A DNA stretch of 64,000 nucleotides, taken from contig CAXXXS010000002.1 of NCBI GenBank assembly GCA_963665085.2, forward strand, positions 1,054,001 through 1,118,000. Reading direction: 5' to 3'. This DNA is from G963665085 sp963665085. Its GTDB lineage: Bacteria > Bacteroidota > Bacteroidia > Bacteroidales > JAAAOM01. The stretch's first letter is position 1. Each line of letters opens with the position of its first letter. The notes beneath the pieces were generated by a model, which was given only the letters and a program-made list of their open reading frames with translations, was not told where the DNA came from and did no database searches. Positions 28,286-36,588 of this stretch are shown here, in pieces. The position numbers and the translations under genes were made by a program.

Positions 28286-29674
28286 ATGAAGGAAAGTACA
28301 AAACCTAACATATTAGTTATTGATGATGATCCTGTTTTTCGAAATTTATTACGAACAATTCTTAAAGAGAAACTAAACGTTTTTGCTGTAGAAAGTCCTT
28401 CGTTAGGTTTCAAAATATTAAAAAACGAAGAAATAGATATTTTGATTTGCGATTTTGATCTTCCTGAGATGAATGGTTTAAAAGTTTTGGATATCGTAAA
28501 AGAAGAATATCCCAAATTAGAGGTAATAATGATAAGCAACTCCAACGACATGGAGGTGGTTATTGAAGCGCTCCGAAAAGGGGCTGCCGATTATTTTAAA
28601 AAACCTTTTTCGGTTCCAGAAATTTGGTTATCGATAGAGCGAACGCGAAGATTCTCCAAGATACAATCGAACCTTGAAGAGGTAAAAAATAAAAATAACC
28701 TTTTACGTTCTGTAATTAATGTAGAGGTTGGCAGTAACATGATAGGAAGTTCCGAGGAGATGAAATCGATTAGGGAACAAATAGAAATGGTTTCTCAAAC
28801 ACCAGACACTTCTGTTATGATTATTGGCGAAAGCGGAACAGGTAAAGAATTGGTGGCAAGGGCCATTCATGAGTTTAGCAGTAGAAAAGAAGAAATTTTT
28901 GGGGCCGTAAACATGTCTGCCATTCCTGAAAGTTTATTTGAAAGTGAGTTTTTCGGTCATAAAAAAGGAAGTTTTACCGGGGCAATTTCTGATAAAGCTG
29001 GTTGGTTTGAGTCTGCTAATAAAGGCACCATGTTCTTTGATGAAATTGGTGAGATGACAATGGCATTACAAGTAAAACTTCTTCGGGTTATTGAGGATAG
29101 AAAATTCACAAAAATTGGTACTCAACGAGAGCAAAAATTTGATATCCGTATTATTGCAGCTACAAACAAAACGGAAGAAGAGCTAACAGATGGCAAGAAT
29201 TTCCGTCTTGACCTATTTCATCGTATCGGTACATTTATTATAAACCTCCCTCCTCTTCGGGAACGGAAAAATGATATTCCGGAGTTGGCATATTTTTTCC
29301 TCGAAGGTGCTTCAATAAAAATGGCTAAACGAATTTCACAAATCCATAATGATGCGTTAAAACTGTTAACTATGTATTCTTTTCCCGGAAATATCAGGGA
29401 ACTAAAAAATCTTATTGAACGAGCAGTAATTGTAAGCAAAGAAAACATACTCCTTCCTCAACATTTTCCTTCTATTCAAACAACAAACAATGGAATAGAA
29501 AATCCTGAACCAGAAAACGAAATTTATAGTTTGAAGGAAATAGAAAAGAGAACGATACAAAAAGTACTTAGAATGGTGAATTATAACAAGGCTGAAGCTG
29601 CCCGTTTATTAGATATTGAGTGGAATGCCCTTCACCGACGAATAGAAAAGTATAACATTGATCTACCTAAGTAG
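28286..29674 (+). CDS. NtrC-family sigma-54-dependent response regulator
   Basis: A 462-residue activator: receiver 1-120 with Asp56 in ICDFDLPEMNG; AAA+ domain about 148-385 with Walker A GESGTGKE (181-188), the sigma-54-contacting loop GSFTGA (228-233, a Ser variant of GAFTGA), Walker B MFFDEIGEM and the R-finger region; and a Fis-type helix-turn-helix about 420-460 (NYNKAEAARLLDIEWNALHRRI). It is the last gene of the H-NOX signalling operon. It must remodel sigma-54 polymerase at GG-N10 promoters; the three motifs at 30018, 45306 (minus) and 45486, each with an inverted-repeat site 71-72 bp upstream, are the obvious candidates. Target assignment is inference. Confidence 0.93.
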   Translation: MKESTKPNILVIDDDPVFRNLLRTILKEKLNVFAVESPSLGFKILKNEEIDILICDFDLPEMNGLKVLDIVKEEYPKLEVIMISNSNDMEVVIEALRKGAADYFKKPFSVPEIWLSIERTRRFSKIQSNLEEVKNKNNLLRSVINVEVGSNMIGSSEEMKSIREQIEMVSQTPDTSVMIIGESGTGKELVARAIHEFSSRKEEIFGAVNMSAIPESLFESEFFGHKKGSFTGAISDKAGWFESANKGTMFFDEIGEMTMALQVKLLRVIEDRKFTKIGTQREQKFDIRIIAATNKTEEELTDGKNFRLDLFHRIGTFIINLPPLRERKNDIPELAYFFLEGASIKMAKRISQIHNDALKLLTMYSFPGNIRELKNLIERAVIVSKENILLPQHFPSIQTTNNGIENPEPENEIYSLKEIEKRTIQKVLRMVNYNKAEAARLLDIEWNALHRRIEKYNIDLPK

Positions 29675-29756
29675 TTAAACTTTAATAAACAATTTAATAT
29701 TGGCTCTTTCTGAATTTACATTGAAATTGAAATAATCTTTCTTTTCAATAAAGGGA

Positions 29757-29790
29757 CCTCCTAAATCCTCCTCTGAGGAGGACTTCAAGA
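29757..29790 (+). repeat. Border palindrome copy 2
   Basis: CCTCCTAAATCC begins at 29757 and the near-perfect palindrome AAATCCTCCTC-T-GAGGAGGACTT occupies 29763-29785, followed by CAAGA. It lies in the 394-bp gap between the sigma-54 activator and the exopolysaccharide operon; the rest of that gap holds the UAS and promoter listed next, and no gene. Confidence 0.7.
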
Positions 29791-29935
29791 AAAATAAGCT
29801 TGGGTGTGTTGTCTCTTTTAGTTACGCCCCATTTTGATTTCTAGTATTTTATTTCAACGATTACTATCAACTTTTTTAAATACATCCATTCTTTCTATTC
29901 TCTCTTTGAAAATAATCATCAACTACGAAGAGTGC

Positions 29936-29951
29936 TCTTCATAAACGAAGA
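29936..29951 (+). promoter_or_regulatory. Candidate enhancer (UAS) for the sigma-54 activator, site 1
   Basis: TCTTC-N6-GAAGA is an inverted repeat whose CGAAGATT half starts at 29946, exactly 72 bp before the GG of the sigma-54-like promoter at 30018. The same half-site with the same spacing occurs before the other two such promoters. A further CGAAGAG lies 20 bp upstream at 29926, within a GAAGAG-TG-CTCTTC palindrome. Confidence 0.6.
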
Positions 29952-30017
29952 TTATTTCTTTTTTACCCCTTAGCCCAAAACATACAAAGCACTGATTTAC
30001 AAAAAACTAAAAACAAC

Positions 30018-30033
30018 GGCACTTAATTTGGCA
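30018..30033 (+). promoter_or_regulatory. Sigma-54-like promoter of the exopolysaccharide operon
   Basis: GGCAC-TTAAT-TTGGCA: the -24 element matches the sigma-54 consensus TGGCAC-N5-TTGCW and the -12 element reads TTGGCA, with one extra or changed G. It ends 35 bp before the ATG at 30069, so the leader would be about 25 nt. Two other promoters in the window share the TTGGCW variant. Confidence 0.6.
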
Positions 30034-30068
30034 TAGTAGGTTAAGAAAAAAAATAAAAAATAAGAGAT

Positions 30069-32156
30069 ATGACAAACAAAATAGTTGGATTTATATTGAT
30101 GGCGGGCGTACTTTTCTTTTTTAATTCATGTTTCAAAGAAAATACAGTAAGTACAAATGAAGAAGAAATTTTCTCGTTAACTGAGGAGTTTGATTTTAAA
30201 ACAGTAACAGAAGCTTCAATAGACATTCTTTTACTTAACCCACAAAATGAGCCCGTAGAAGGAGTTTATATAGAACTATATACAGAAAATCCTCTGTATG
30301 ATAATGGACAAAAAATAGAAGATATTGAGAAAAAGAGAGTATATGCAGGAATTACTGATTCTATAGGTGGGTTATATTGCAAAATAAATCCACCATCCTA
30401 TATTGATAGTGTTTATGTTTTCATAAATCATGCAGGTTTCCCTGTTCTTACCGGGGCTTCTTTAGTTTCCAATCCTACCAATTTAACCATTGGAGGAAGC
30501 ACAAATTCTTTATCCACTAAGTCAGCAACTCTTATTTCAGGACAAAATGTAGTTGAAGCTACAGTTGTTAATGGTTATTATGTTTTGGGAGATTGGAATT
30601 CTGTAGGTGTACCTGATTATCTTGAAACGAATAACGATATAATTTCAAATGAATTTATGGCAGATATAACAGCTAGTTTGCCTGAATATTTCCCCTTAAC
30701 TGAAACTCACCCTCAATATCTTGAGGACTCTGATGATGGTAATATATTTGTAGTCTCAGAATGTGAAATTTGGGTAACTTTTGTTCATGAAGGTGCTGGT
30801 TGGTTGAATTCGCTGGGGTATTATTCATATCCAACAGGTAATGTCTCTGCCTCAGTTGAAAATATTGAAAACAAAACAATAATATTTCCTAATGTTTCTT
30901 TTCTGAACTCAGGCGGCGGACTAGTTTCTGGAAACAAAGTACAACTTCTTTACCTTGACCCGGTAACCGAAGAATTTACTACAATATTTCCTGCAGGCAC
31001 AACAGTTAGCTGGTTTTTGGTAGCACGTGGATGGGAGAATGGAACTGTTACTGATGGTGTTTATACACATTACAGTATTACTGAATTTAACGAAGAACCG
31101 AATCCGGATCTCAAAAAACATAATGTACTTCTCTTTGATAACGAAAGAGATTTATTATTACTCGGCTTCGAAGATGTAAGAAGAGATAATGGTAGTGACC
31201 AGGATTTTAACGATGCTATCTTTTATGCCACAGCAAATCCGATTGAAGCAATAAAAACAGATGTTTACCAACCTATTGATACGCCAACAGATACTGATGG
31301 TGATGGAACAAGTGATACGTTTGACTTCTACCCTGAAGATCCAACACGTTCTTTTGATAATTCTTATCCGGGAACAGGAGAATTTGGAACTTTGGCATAT
31401 GAAGATCAATGGCCATTACGTGGTGATTATGACTTTAATGATTTGGTTCTTGATTATAATTTTACTCAAATCACAAACTCAAAAAACCAAATTACTGGTG
31501 TTGAAGCTAAAATAGTTGTAAAAGCAACAGGTGCATCCTATCACAATGGTTTTGCAATATCATTGGATGTACCTCCAGGAATTATTGAGAGCGTAGCTGG
31601 AAATAGTATTGAATATGATTATCTTGGAATTTTACCAAATGGTACCATTCCAGGAGATAATACAGGAGTTGTTGTAATTTTTGATGATGCATTTAATGTC
31701 CTTGAATATCCCGGTAGTGGCATTGGGGTTAACACAACTCCCGGACATACATATGTAACACCAGACACATTACATGTAATCGTTACTTTTAAAAATCCTG
31801 TGCCGATTTCAAATATTGGAACACCTCCTTACAATCCTTTTGTTATGGCAAACAGGCAAGCAGACGTTGAAATCCATTTACCCAACAACGGACCAACAAA
31901 CCAGGCAGACAACCAACTTTTTGGAACAGGACAAGATAGTTCAGACAGTAAACTTGACAGATATTATTTATCTAACGAAAATCTTCCCTGGGCGATTAAT
32001 ATACCTGAAAATTTTGACTACCCTATTGAAAAAATAAACATTAGAGAAACACATCTTAAATTTTTCAGATGGGCACAGAGTCAGGGTACAGAATACCAGG
32101 ACTGGTATATGGATAAACCCGGATATAGAAATGATGCCAACATATATAGTAAATAG
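30069..32156 (+). CDS. LruC domain-containing surface lipoprotein
   Basis: A 695-residue lipoprotein (signal ending FFNS-C21, followed by FKENTVSTNEEE). A beta-sandwich segment (about 50-130) is followed by a DUF4114-like region about 270-385 (VSWFLVARGW, LLLGFEDVRRDNGSDQDFNDAIF), a calcium-binding-style DTDGDGTSDTFDFYPEDP at about 415-435, and the LruC (DUF4842) domain about 450-690 with the hallmark WPLRGDYDFNDLVLDY. The acidic D-rich motifs suggest calcium binding. It is the first gene after the sigma-54-like promoter, so it is probably a matrix or surface protein made together with the polysaccharide. Domain call good; role unknown. Confidence 0.85.
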   Translation: MTNKIVGFILMAGVLFFFNSCFKENTVSTNEEEIFSLTEEFDFKTVTEASIDILLLNPQNEPVEGVYIELYTENPLYDNGQKIEDIEKKRVYAGITDSIGGLYCKINPPSYIDSVYVFINHAGFPVLTGASLVSNPTNLTIGGSTNSLSTKSATLISGQNVVEATVVNGYYVLGDWNSVGVPDYLETNNDIISNEFMADITASLPEYFPLTETHPQYLEDSDDGNIFVVSECEIWVTFVHEGAGWLNSLGYYSYPTGNVSASVENIENKTIIFPNVSFLNSGGGLVSGNKVQLLYLDPVTEEFTTIFPAGTTVSWFLVARGWENGTVTDGVYTHYSITEFNEEPNPDLKKHNVLLFDNERDLLLLGFEDVRRDNGSDQDFNDAIFYATANPIEAIKTDVYQPIDTPTDTDGDGTSDTFDFYPEDPTRSFDNSYPGTGEFGTLAYEDQWPLRGDYDFNDLVLDYNFTQITNSKNQITGVEAKIVVKATGASYHNGFAISLDVPPGIIESVAGNSIEYDYLGILPNGTIPGDNTGVVVIFDDAFNVLEYPGSGIGVNTTPGHTYVTPDTLHVIVTFKNPVPISNIGTPPYNPFVMANRQADVEIHLPNNGPTNQADNQLFGTGQDSSDSKLDRYYLSNENLPWAINIPENFDYPIEKINIRETHLKFFRWAQSQGTEYQDWYMDKPGYRNDANIYSK

Positions 32157-32181
32157 CAAACAAACAATAAAAAACAAAACA

Positions 32182-32562
32182 ATGAAAAAAAAAATATTAT
32201 TAATAGACGACAGCAATGAATTTAGAAGCCTGATAGCAATTTACCTCTCTGAAAAATATGAGATTGCAGCAGCAGAGAACGGTGCAATGGCATTAGAAAA
32301 ACTTCAAAATGGTTTTATCCCCGATATTATTGTAAGTGATTTGATGATGCCGGAAATGAATGGTGCAGAGATGCTGGATCAGGTTAAAATTAGTGGAATG
32401 TTTAACCGCATACCTGTAATTTTTCTTTCCAGCATCGATAAAAGCTCCCAAAGAATCGAGTTATTTAAATCTGGCGCATTTGATTATTTAATCAAACCTG
32501 TTAATCCGGAAGAACTGGAAGCCAGGATTGAAAATGCTTTAAGAACCGTTGAAAATTATTAG
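32182..32562 (+). CDS. Single-domain response regulator in the exopolysaccharide operon
   Basis: A 126-residue receiver from the ATG at 32182; the frame is open upstream to 32131 but that would overlap the lruC gene and adds no domain. Acidic pocket D9-D10, phospho-acceptor Asp53 in VSDLMMPEMNG, and Lys in LIKPVNPEEL. It sits 25 bp after the LruC gene and 2 bp before the sugar transferase, whose N terminus is itself receiver-like. It may modulate the transferase by direct contact, which is an inference from gene order. Confidence 0.88.
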   Translation: MKKKILLIDDSNEFRSLIAIYLSEKYEIAAAENGAMALEKLQNGFIPDIIVSDLMMPEMNGAEMLDQVKISGMFNRIPVIFLSSIDKSSQRIELFKSGAFDYLIKPVNPEELEARIENALRTVENY

Positions 32563-32564
32563 TC

Positions 32565-33698
32565 ATGAAAACAAAAAGTCTATATTTTGGAGATAATACT
32601 TATTTCATAAATAATCTCAAAGATGAGCCTACCATAGATTTTAATCTAAGAAGATATATTAGCTCTACAATAAGTTTTTTACATGAAAATCCAGATGTAG
32701 AATGTTTCATACTGGAAGCACCTGAAGATAGAGATGTAGCTTTAGAATACATTAATTTCTTTACCAAACATTTTAATGGAGACAAAATATTTTTTGTCAT
32801 AACAGATAAAAAAGAACTACAAAAAGAGTTATTTATTAAAGGAGTTAGCGATGTTTTTTTAAAAGAAACTTCAACTGAAAAGATTAGTAAACGGTTAGCT
32901 TTTCTGATAGAGCAGAGAAATAAGTCTCCTAAAAGCTCTAAATCTGATAACACAATTTTTGAATTCAAAATACCGGTTTGGAAAAGAACAATGGATATTT
33001 TATTTGCTTTAACAGCAATTACGTTATTATCTCCAATCCTTATCTTAATTGCAGTATCAATTCGCTTAGAATCGAAAGGAAAAATAATCTATGCTGCTAA
33101 AAGAATCGGTTCTGGATATAAAACTTTCGATTTTTATAAATTTCGATCCATGTATACAGATGCTGATAAAAAGGTAGACCAGCTTCTTGCAAAAAATCAA
33201 TATGTTAAAAATGAAAATGTGGAAGTTGTTTCTAGTAACTCATCAACAAAAGAAGACACCATCTTATTTGGTGATGAAATAGAAATAGAGGAACAAAAAT
33301 TTCTTCTGGAGAAAAAAGAAAAACAGGATAAATCCTTTTTTAAAATGGTTAACGATCCCAGGATTACAAAAGTTGGCCGGCTTATCAGGAATACAAGCTT
33401 TGATGAATTGCCTCAACTTTTTAACATACTCAAAGGCGATATGTCTGTAGTTGGTAACCGTCCTCTCCCTCTTTATGAAGCAGAAACTTTAACATCCGAT
33501 CGTTGGGCAAAACGTTTTCTTGCTCCATCAGGCTTAACAGGTTTATGGCAGGTAACAAAACGAGGAGGTGCTAATCCACTTACTCCAGACGAGCGCAAAC
33601 AACTTGACATAGATTACGCCAACCATTATACATTTTGGGGTGATTTAAAAATCATGTTAAAAACGATTCCTGCATTAGTACAACATGAAAATGTATAA
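32565..33698 (+). CDS. Priming polyprenyl-phosphate sugar-1-phosphate transferase with pseudo-receiver domain
   Basis: A 377-residue protein in two parts. Residues 1-115 have receiver-like order (KIFFVITDKKELQKELFIKG, then FLKETS with a conserved-type Lys100), but the acceptor position reads ILEAPED with no Asp, so it is a pseudo-receiver. Residues 135-377 are a bacterial sugar transferase (WcaJ/WbaP C-terminal type): one reentrant/membrane helix (143-165), KFRSMYTDAD, FKMVNDPRITKVGRLIR, SFDELPQLFNILKGDMSVVG and LTGLWQV. A charged insert (205-255) interrupts the catalytic domain. It loads the first sugar phosphate onto undecaprenyl phosphate to begin exopolysaccharide synthesis. The usual WcaJ has membrane helices where this has a receiver fold. 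Confidence 0.9.
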   Translation: MKTKSLYFGDNTYFINNLKDEPTIDFNLRRYISSTISFLHENPDVECFILEAPEDRDVALEYINFFTKHFNGDKIFFVITDKKELQKELFIKGVSDVFLKETSTEKISKRLAFLIEQRNKSPKSSKSDNTIFEFKIPVWKRTMDILFALTAITLLSPILILIAVSIRLESKGKIIYAAKRIGSGYKTFDFYKFRSMYTDADKKVDQLLAKNQYVKNENVEVVSSNSSTKEDTILFGDEIEIEEQKFLLEKKEKQDKSFFKMVNDPRITKVGRLIRNTSFDELPQLFNILKGDMSVVGNRPLPLYEAETLTSDRWAKRFLAPSGLTGLWQVTKRGGANPLTPDERKQLDIDYANHYTFWGDLKIMLKTIPALVQHENV

Positions 33699-33700
33699 CA

Positions 33701-34429
33701 ATGAAAAAATTAATACTATATATATTCTTTTCGTTATCGGCTTGTTCAATGGCCTTTTCACAAATTGATGACGAGGTAGATACAACGTCATTTATTCTTC
33801 CTCCTTTAACAACTGTTATTAATGGGGCTTTAGAACATTCTCCTCTTTTAAAATCAAAATCCCTTGAGATTAGAGAGAATCATCATGAATTAAATAAATC
33901 TAAAAAGAACTGGATGGATTATGTTTATGTAGAAGGCGCTACTAATTACGGGTTATTCGACCAGGTTGTATTAAGCAATGCAACTACAGATGGAGAGAAT
34001 AGCACTGGTTTGCTCACAAAAAATAAACAAGTAAGATATTATGGCGGATTAAGCGTCAAGTTACCCATTTCCAGTGTTTCAAAAAGGAAAGATGACATTG
34101 AAATAACCAGGCTTAGGCTTGAGGGTGCAGAGCAAGAGTACATCCAACTTCAGAAAGACATAAAACAAATTATAATAGAAGAATATTACCGTTTAAAATA
34201 CATGGAAGAAAGTATGAATACTTTTCATTCTATCTATAAAACGTTAGAGATAAGTTTTCTGAAGGCAGAGCGCGAAGTAAAAAACGGAAGGATTGACATA
34301 AACGAATTTGCTCAATTAGCATCAACAGTTGGAAAATCGAAAGACGATTATTATAAAGCAAAAAATAATTTCCAGGCTCAATATCACAAATTACAAAATT
34401 TAGCCGGGATTGTATTTGAAGTAAACTAA
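33701..34429 (+). CDS. Half-size TolC-family outer-membrane protein
   Basis: A 242-residue protein with a signal peptide (about 1-21, ending MAFSQ). It shows TolC/OEP features, including the N-terminal NGALEHSPLLKSKSLEIRENHHELNKSKKNWMD-type helix split by context, beta strands near 85-125, and a long amphipathic coiled coil 130-240. Only one of the two OEP repeats is present, about half the usual 420-480 residues, so an active channel would need a higher oligomer. It is placed between the priming transferase and the Wzz-like protein, where a Wza-type export pore would be expected. ATG 2 bp after the transferase stop. Confidence 0.75.
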   Translation: MKKLILYIFFSLSACSMAFSQIDDEVDTTSFILPPLTTVINGALEHSPLLKSKSLEIRENHHELNKSKKNWMDYVYVEGATNYGLFDQVVLSNATTDGENSTGLLTKNKQVRYYGGLSVKLPISSVSKRKDDIEITRLRLEGAEQEYIQLQKDIKQIIIEEYYRLKYMEESMNTFHSIYKTLEISFLKAEREVKNGRIDINEFAQLASTVGKSKDDYYKAKNNFQAQYHKLQNLAGIVFEVN

Positions 34430-34437
34430 AGAAAGAA

Positions 34438-36588
34438 ATGGATATTTTTAAGTTCATACAAATAATAATAAGACGAATAAAGATTTTAATTCTTGTACCC
34501 ATTGTTGTGGGTATAGTTATGTTTTTCTTAACCCGTAACCAGCCCCAGGAATTTATAACAAATGCCTCCATTTTTACAGCCATTACTTCCAATTCGTCGT
34601 TAGAAGATTTAGGACAGAGCGGTGTTGACTATTTTGCCACCAAATCTGCTTACAATAATTTATTATCCATTTTAAATTCCAGGAGTGTATTAGAAGAAAC
34701 TTCTCTGCGTTTATTAGCATCTCATCTTGTACTTAACGAACCTAAAAGTGATGTTATTTCAAAACAATCTTTTGAAAAACTTCAGGAAATAATTCCTGCG
34801 GAAATTAAATCACTTATTCAACCTAATAATGTAGAAAAAACTTACCAGAACCTAACAGGTTATATTAACCAGGAAAAAGACAATTTTTTATATGGGCTGC
34901 TCAATTTTGATCACCCACATTACAGTTACAAAGCAATATCAAAATTTAAAGCAATTCAAAAAGATGGTAGTGATATCATTCAGCTTACCTATTCTTCAAA
35001 TGATGCAGCCATAGCATATCAAACACTAAATACATTAATTAATGTATTTCTAAAAAAATACAGTGTCCTAAAAATGAATCAAACCAGTGCTGTTGTTGAA
35101 TATTTTGAAAGACAATTAAAAAACTCTTCTGAAGAACTCAGTGATGCTGAGGATCGAATGTTGGAATTTAACAAATCAAATAACATCATAAACTATTACG
35201 AACAAACAAAACACATCTCTTCTCAACAAGAAAAAATAGAAGTTAAACTCCAGGATATTCTCATGGAATACCAATCGGCAGAAGCCGTTCTTGAGAAATT
35301 AGAGGCAGAAACAAAACTACGGTTTAACATCAACTTGAAAAATGCGGAAATAATGGATATCCGAAAATCCTTGATTGCCGTAAGTCAGAAACTTGCCGAA
35401 ATGGAGATAGAAGAAACAGATTCTTTTGAAAATTCGGTGTTGCAGGATGAACTTTACCAAATGCAATCGGGCCTTGAAATGCAATTGCATGACAAGCTGG
35501 ATTCTTTATATATTTATGAATACAACACAGAAGGCATTGCTATTGAAACATTATTAAACGACTGGTTAGAAACCATCATTGAATTTGAAAGCTCCAGGGC
35601 CCGATTGTTAGCAATGCAGTCGAAAAGTAAGGAATTTCAGGAACTATATGTTCAGTATGCTCCCCTTGGAGCTATCTTAAAAAGGATAGAAAGGGAGATT
35701 GATGTAAAAGAAAAAGAATACCTGGAAATACTTCACCACCTGGGTTTGGCAAAATTAAAGCAACAGAATGAGGAAATGATGTCGAACATGAAAATGATGG
35801 ACAAGCCTTTGCTACCAATCGATCCCCAACCAACAAAAAGAAAGGTATTGATTGTTATAGCTGCTTTTTTCTCATTTGTCCTTACTTTATTCGGATTTAT
35901 AGTTTTTGAATTATTAGATAAAACAATAAAAACAGCCAGTAGATTTGCTAAACTCAGTGAGCTAGAAATAAAATCTGTAGCTTGCGACACCTCTTCCAGG
36001 ATTGATGCAAACTTCGAAACTATTAATCAAAAAGGATTAAAACATTCTGTAGAAAGTATTATTGAAGCAAAAACAAAAAATTCAGAACCAGTTGTTGTTC
36101 AATTTTTCAGTAACTGGAAGAAAGAAGGTAAATCATTTATCATAGAACAACTTCGTTCCATGACAAATAAAACAGGATTAAATACAACCTCGTTAACTTT
36201 AAATGAAGATGGATTTTTCACAAATTCAGAAAACCAGGAACAACTTGAAAATCAATTTAATATTTCAGATTACAAAAAACTTTCTGAAACAAAATTTGAT
36301 TCCGATATTCTATTTGTTGAGATCCCAGATTTCTCTAACCGAGTATTAAACACACAATTAATGGGTACTGCCACTTTAAGTTTTCTTGTTGCTGATGCAA
36401 ACAGGACCTGGTCTCAGGCAGATAATCATAGTGTGAAAAATCTTAAAGGAATTATAACCACAAACTTATTTGGAATTTTAAACAAAACCATTCCATTCAA
36501 CATGGAAGAAGTTATTGGCGAAATTCCAAAAGAAAGAACACGTTTTAGGAAATATTTAAAAAACAACATCCTCAAAAGAATATTTTAA
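34438..36588 (+). CDS. Wzz/GumC-like polysaccharide co-polymerase with degenerate tyrosine-kinase domain
   Basis: A 716-residue inner-membrane protein. A first membrane helix is at about 15-31, a large periplasmic coiled-coil region at about 200-455, a second helix at about 473-495 (VLIVIAAFFSFVLTLFGFIVFEL, preceded by the PxxP-like PLLPIDPQPTKRK), and a cytoplasmic domain at 510-716. The latter resembles a BY-kinase but is decayed: the P-loop keeps only EGKSF, Walker A' reads ILFVEIPDF without the catalytic Asp, and there is no C-terminal tyrosine cluster. It should still control chain length and link synthesis to export, probably without autokinase activity. Operon position and order are standard. 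Confidence 0.85.
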   Translation: MDIFKFIQIIIRRIKILILVPIVVGIVMFFLTRNQPQEFITNASIFTAITSNSSLEDLGQSGVDYFATKSAYNNLLSILNSRSVLEETSLRLLASHLVLNEPKSDVISKQSFEKLQEIIPAEIKSLIQPNNVEKTYQNLTGYINQEKDNFLYGLLNFDHPHYSYKAISKFKAIQKDGSDIIQLTYSSNDAAIAYQTLNTLINVFLKKYSVLKMNQTSAVVEYFERQLKNSSEELSDAEDRMLEFNKSNNIINYYEQTKHISSQQEKIEVKLQDILMEYQSAEAVLEKLEAETKLRFNINLKNAEIMDIRKSLIAVSQKLAEMEIEETDSFENSVLQDELYQMQSGLEMQLHDKLDSLYIYEYNTEGIAIETLLNDWLETIIEFESSRARLLAMQSKSKEFQELYVQYAPLGAILKRIEREIDVKEKEYLEILHHLGLAKLKQQNEEMMSNMKMMDKPLLPIDPQPTKRKVLIVIAAFFSFVLTLFGFIVFELLDKTIKTASRFAKLSELEIKSVACDTSSRIDANFETINQKGLKHSVESIIEAKTKNSEPVVVQFFSNWKKEGKSFIIEQLRSMTNKTGLNTTSLTLNEDGFFTNSENQEQLENQFNISDYKKLSETKFDSDILFVEIPDFSNRVLNTQLMGTATLSFLVADANRTWSQADNHSVKNLKGIITTNLFGILNKTIPFNMEEVIGEIPKERTRFRKYLKNNILKRIF

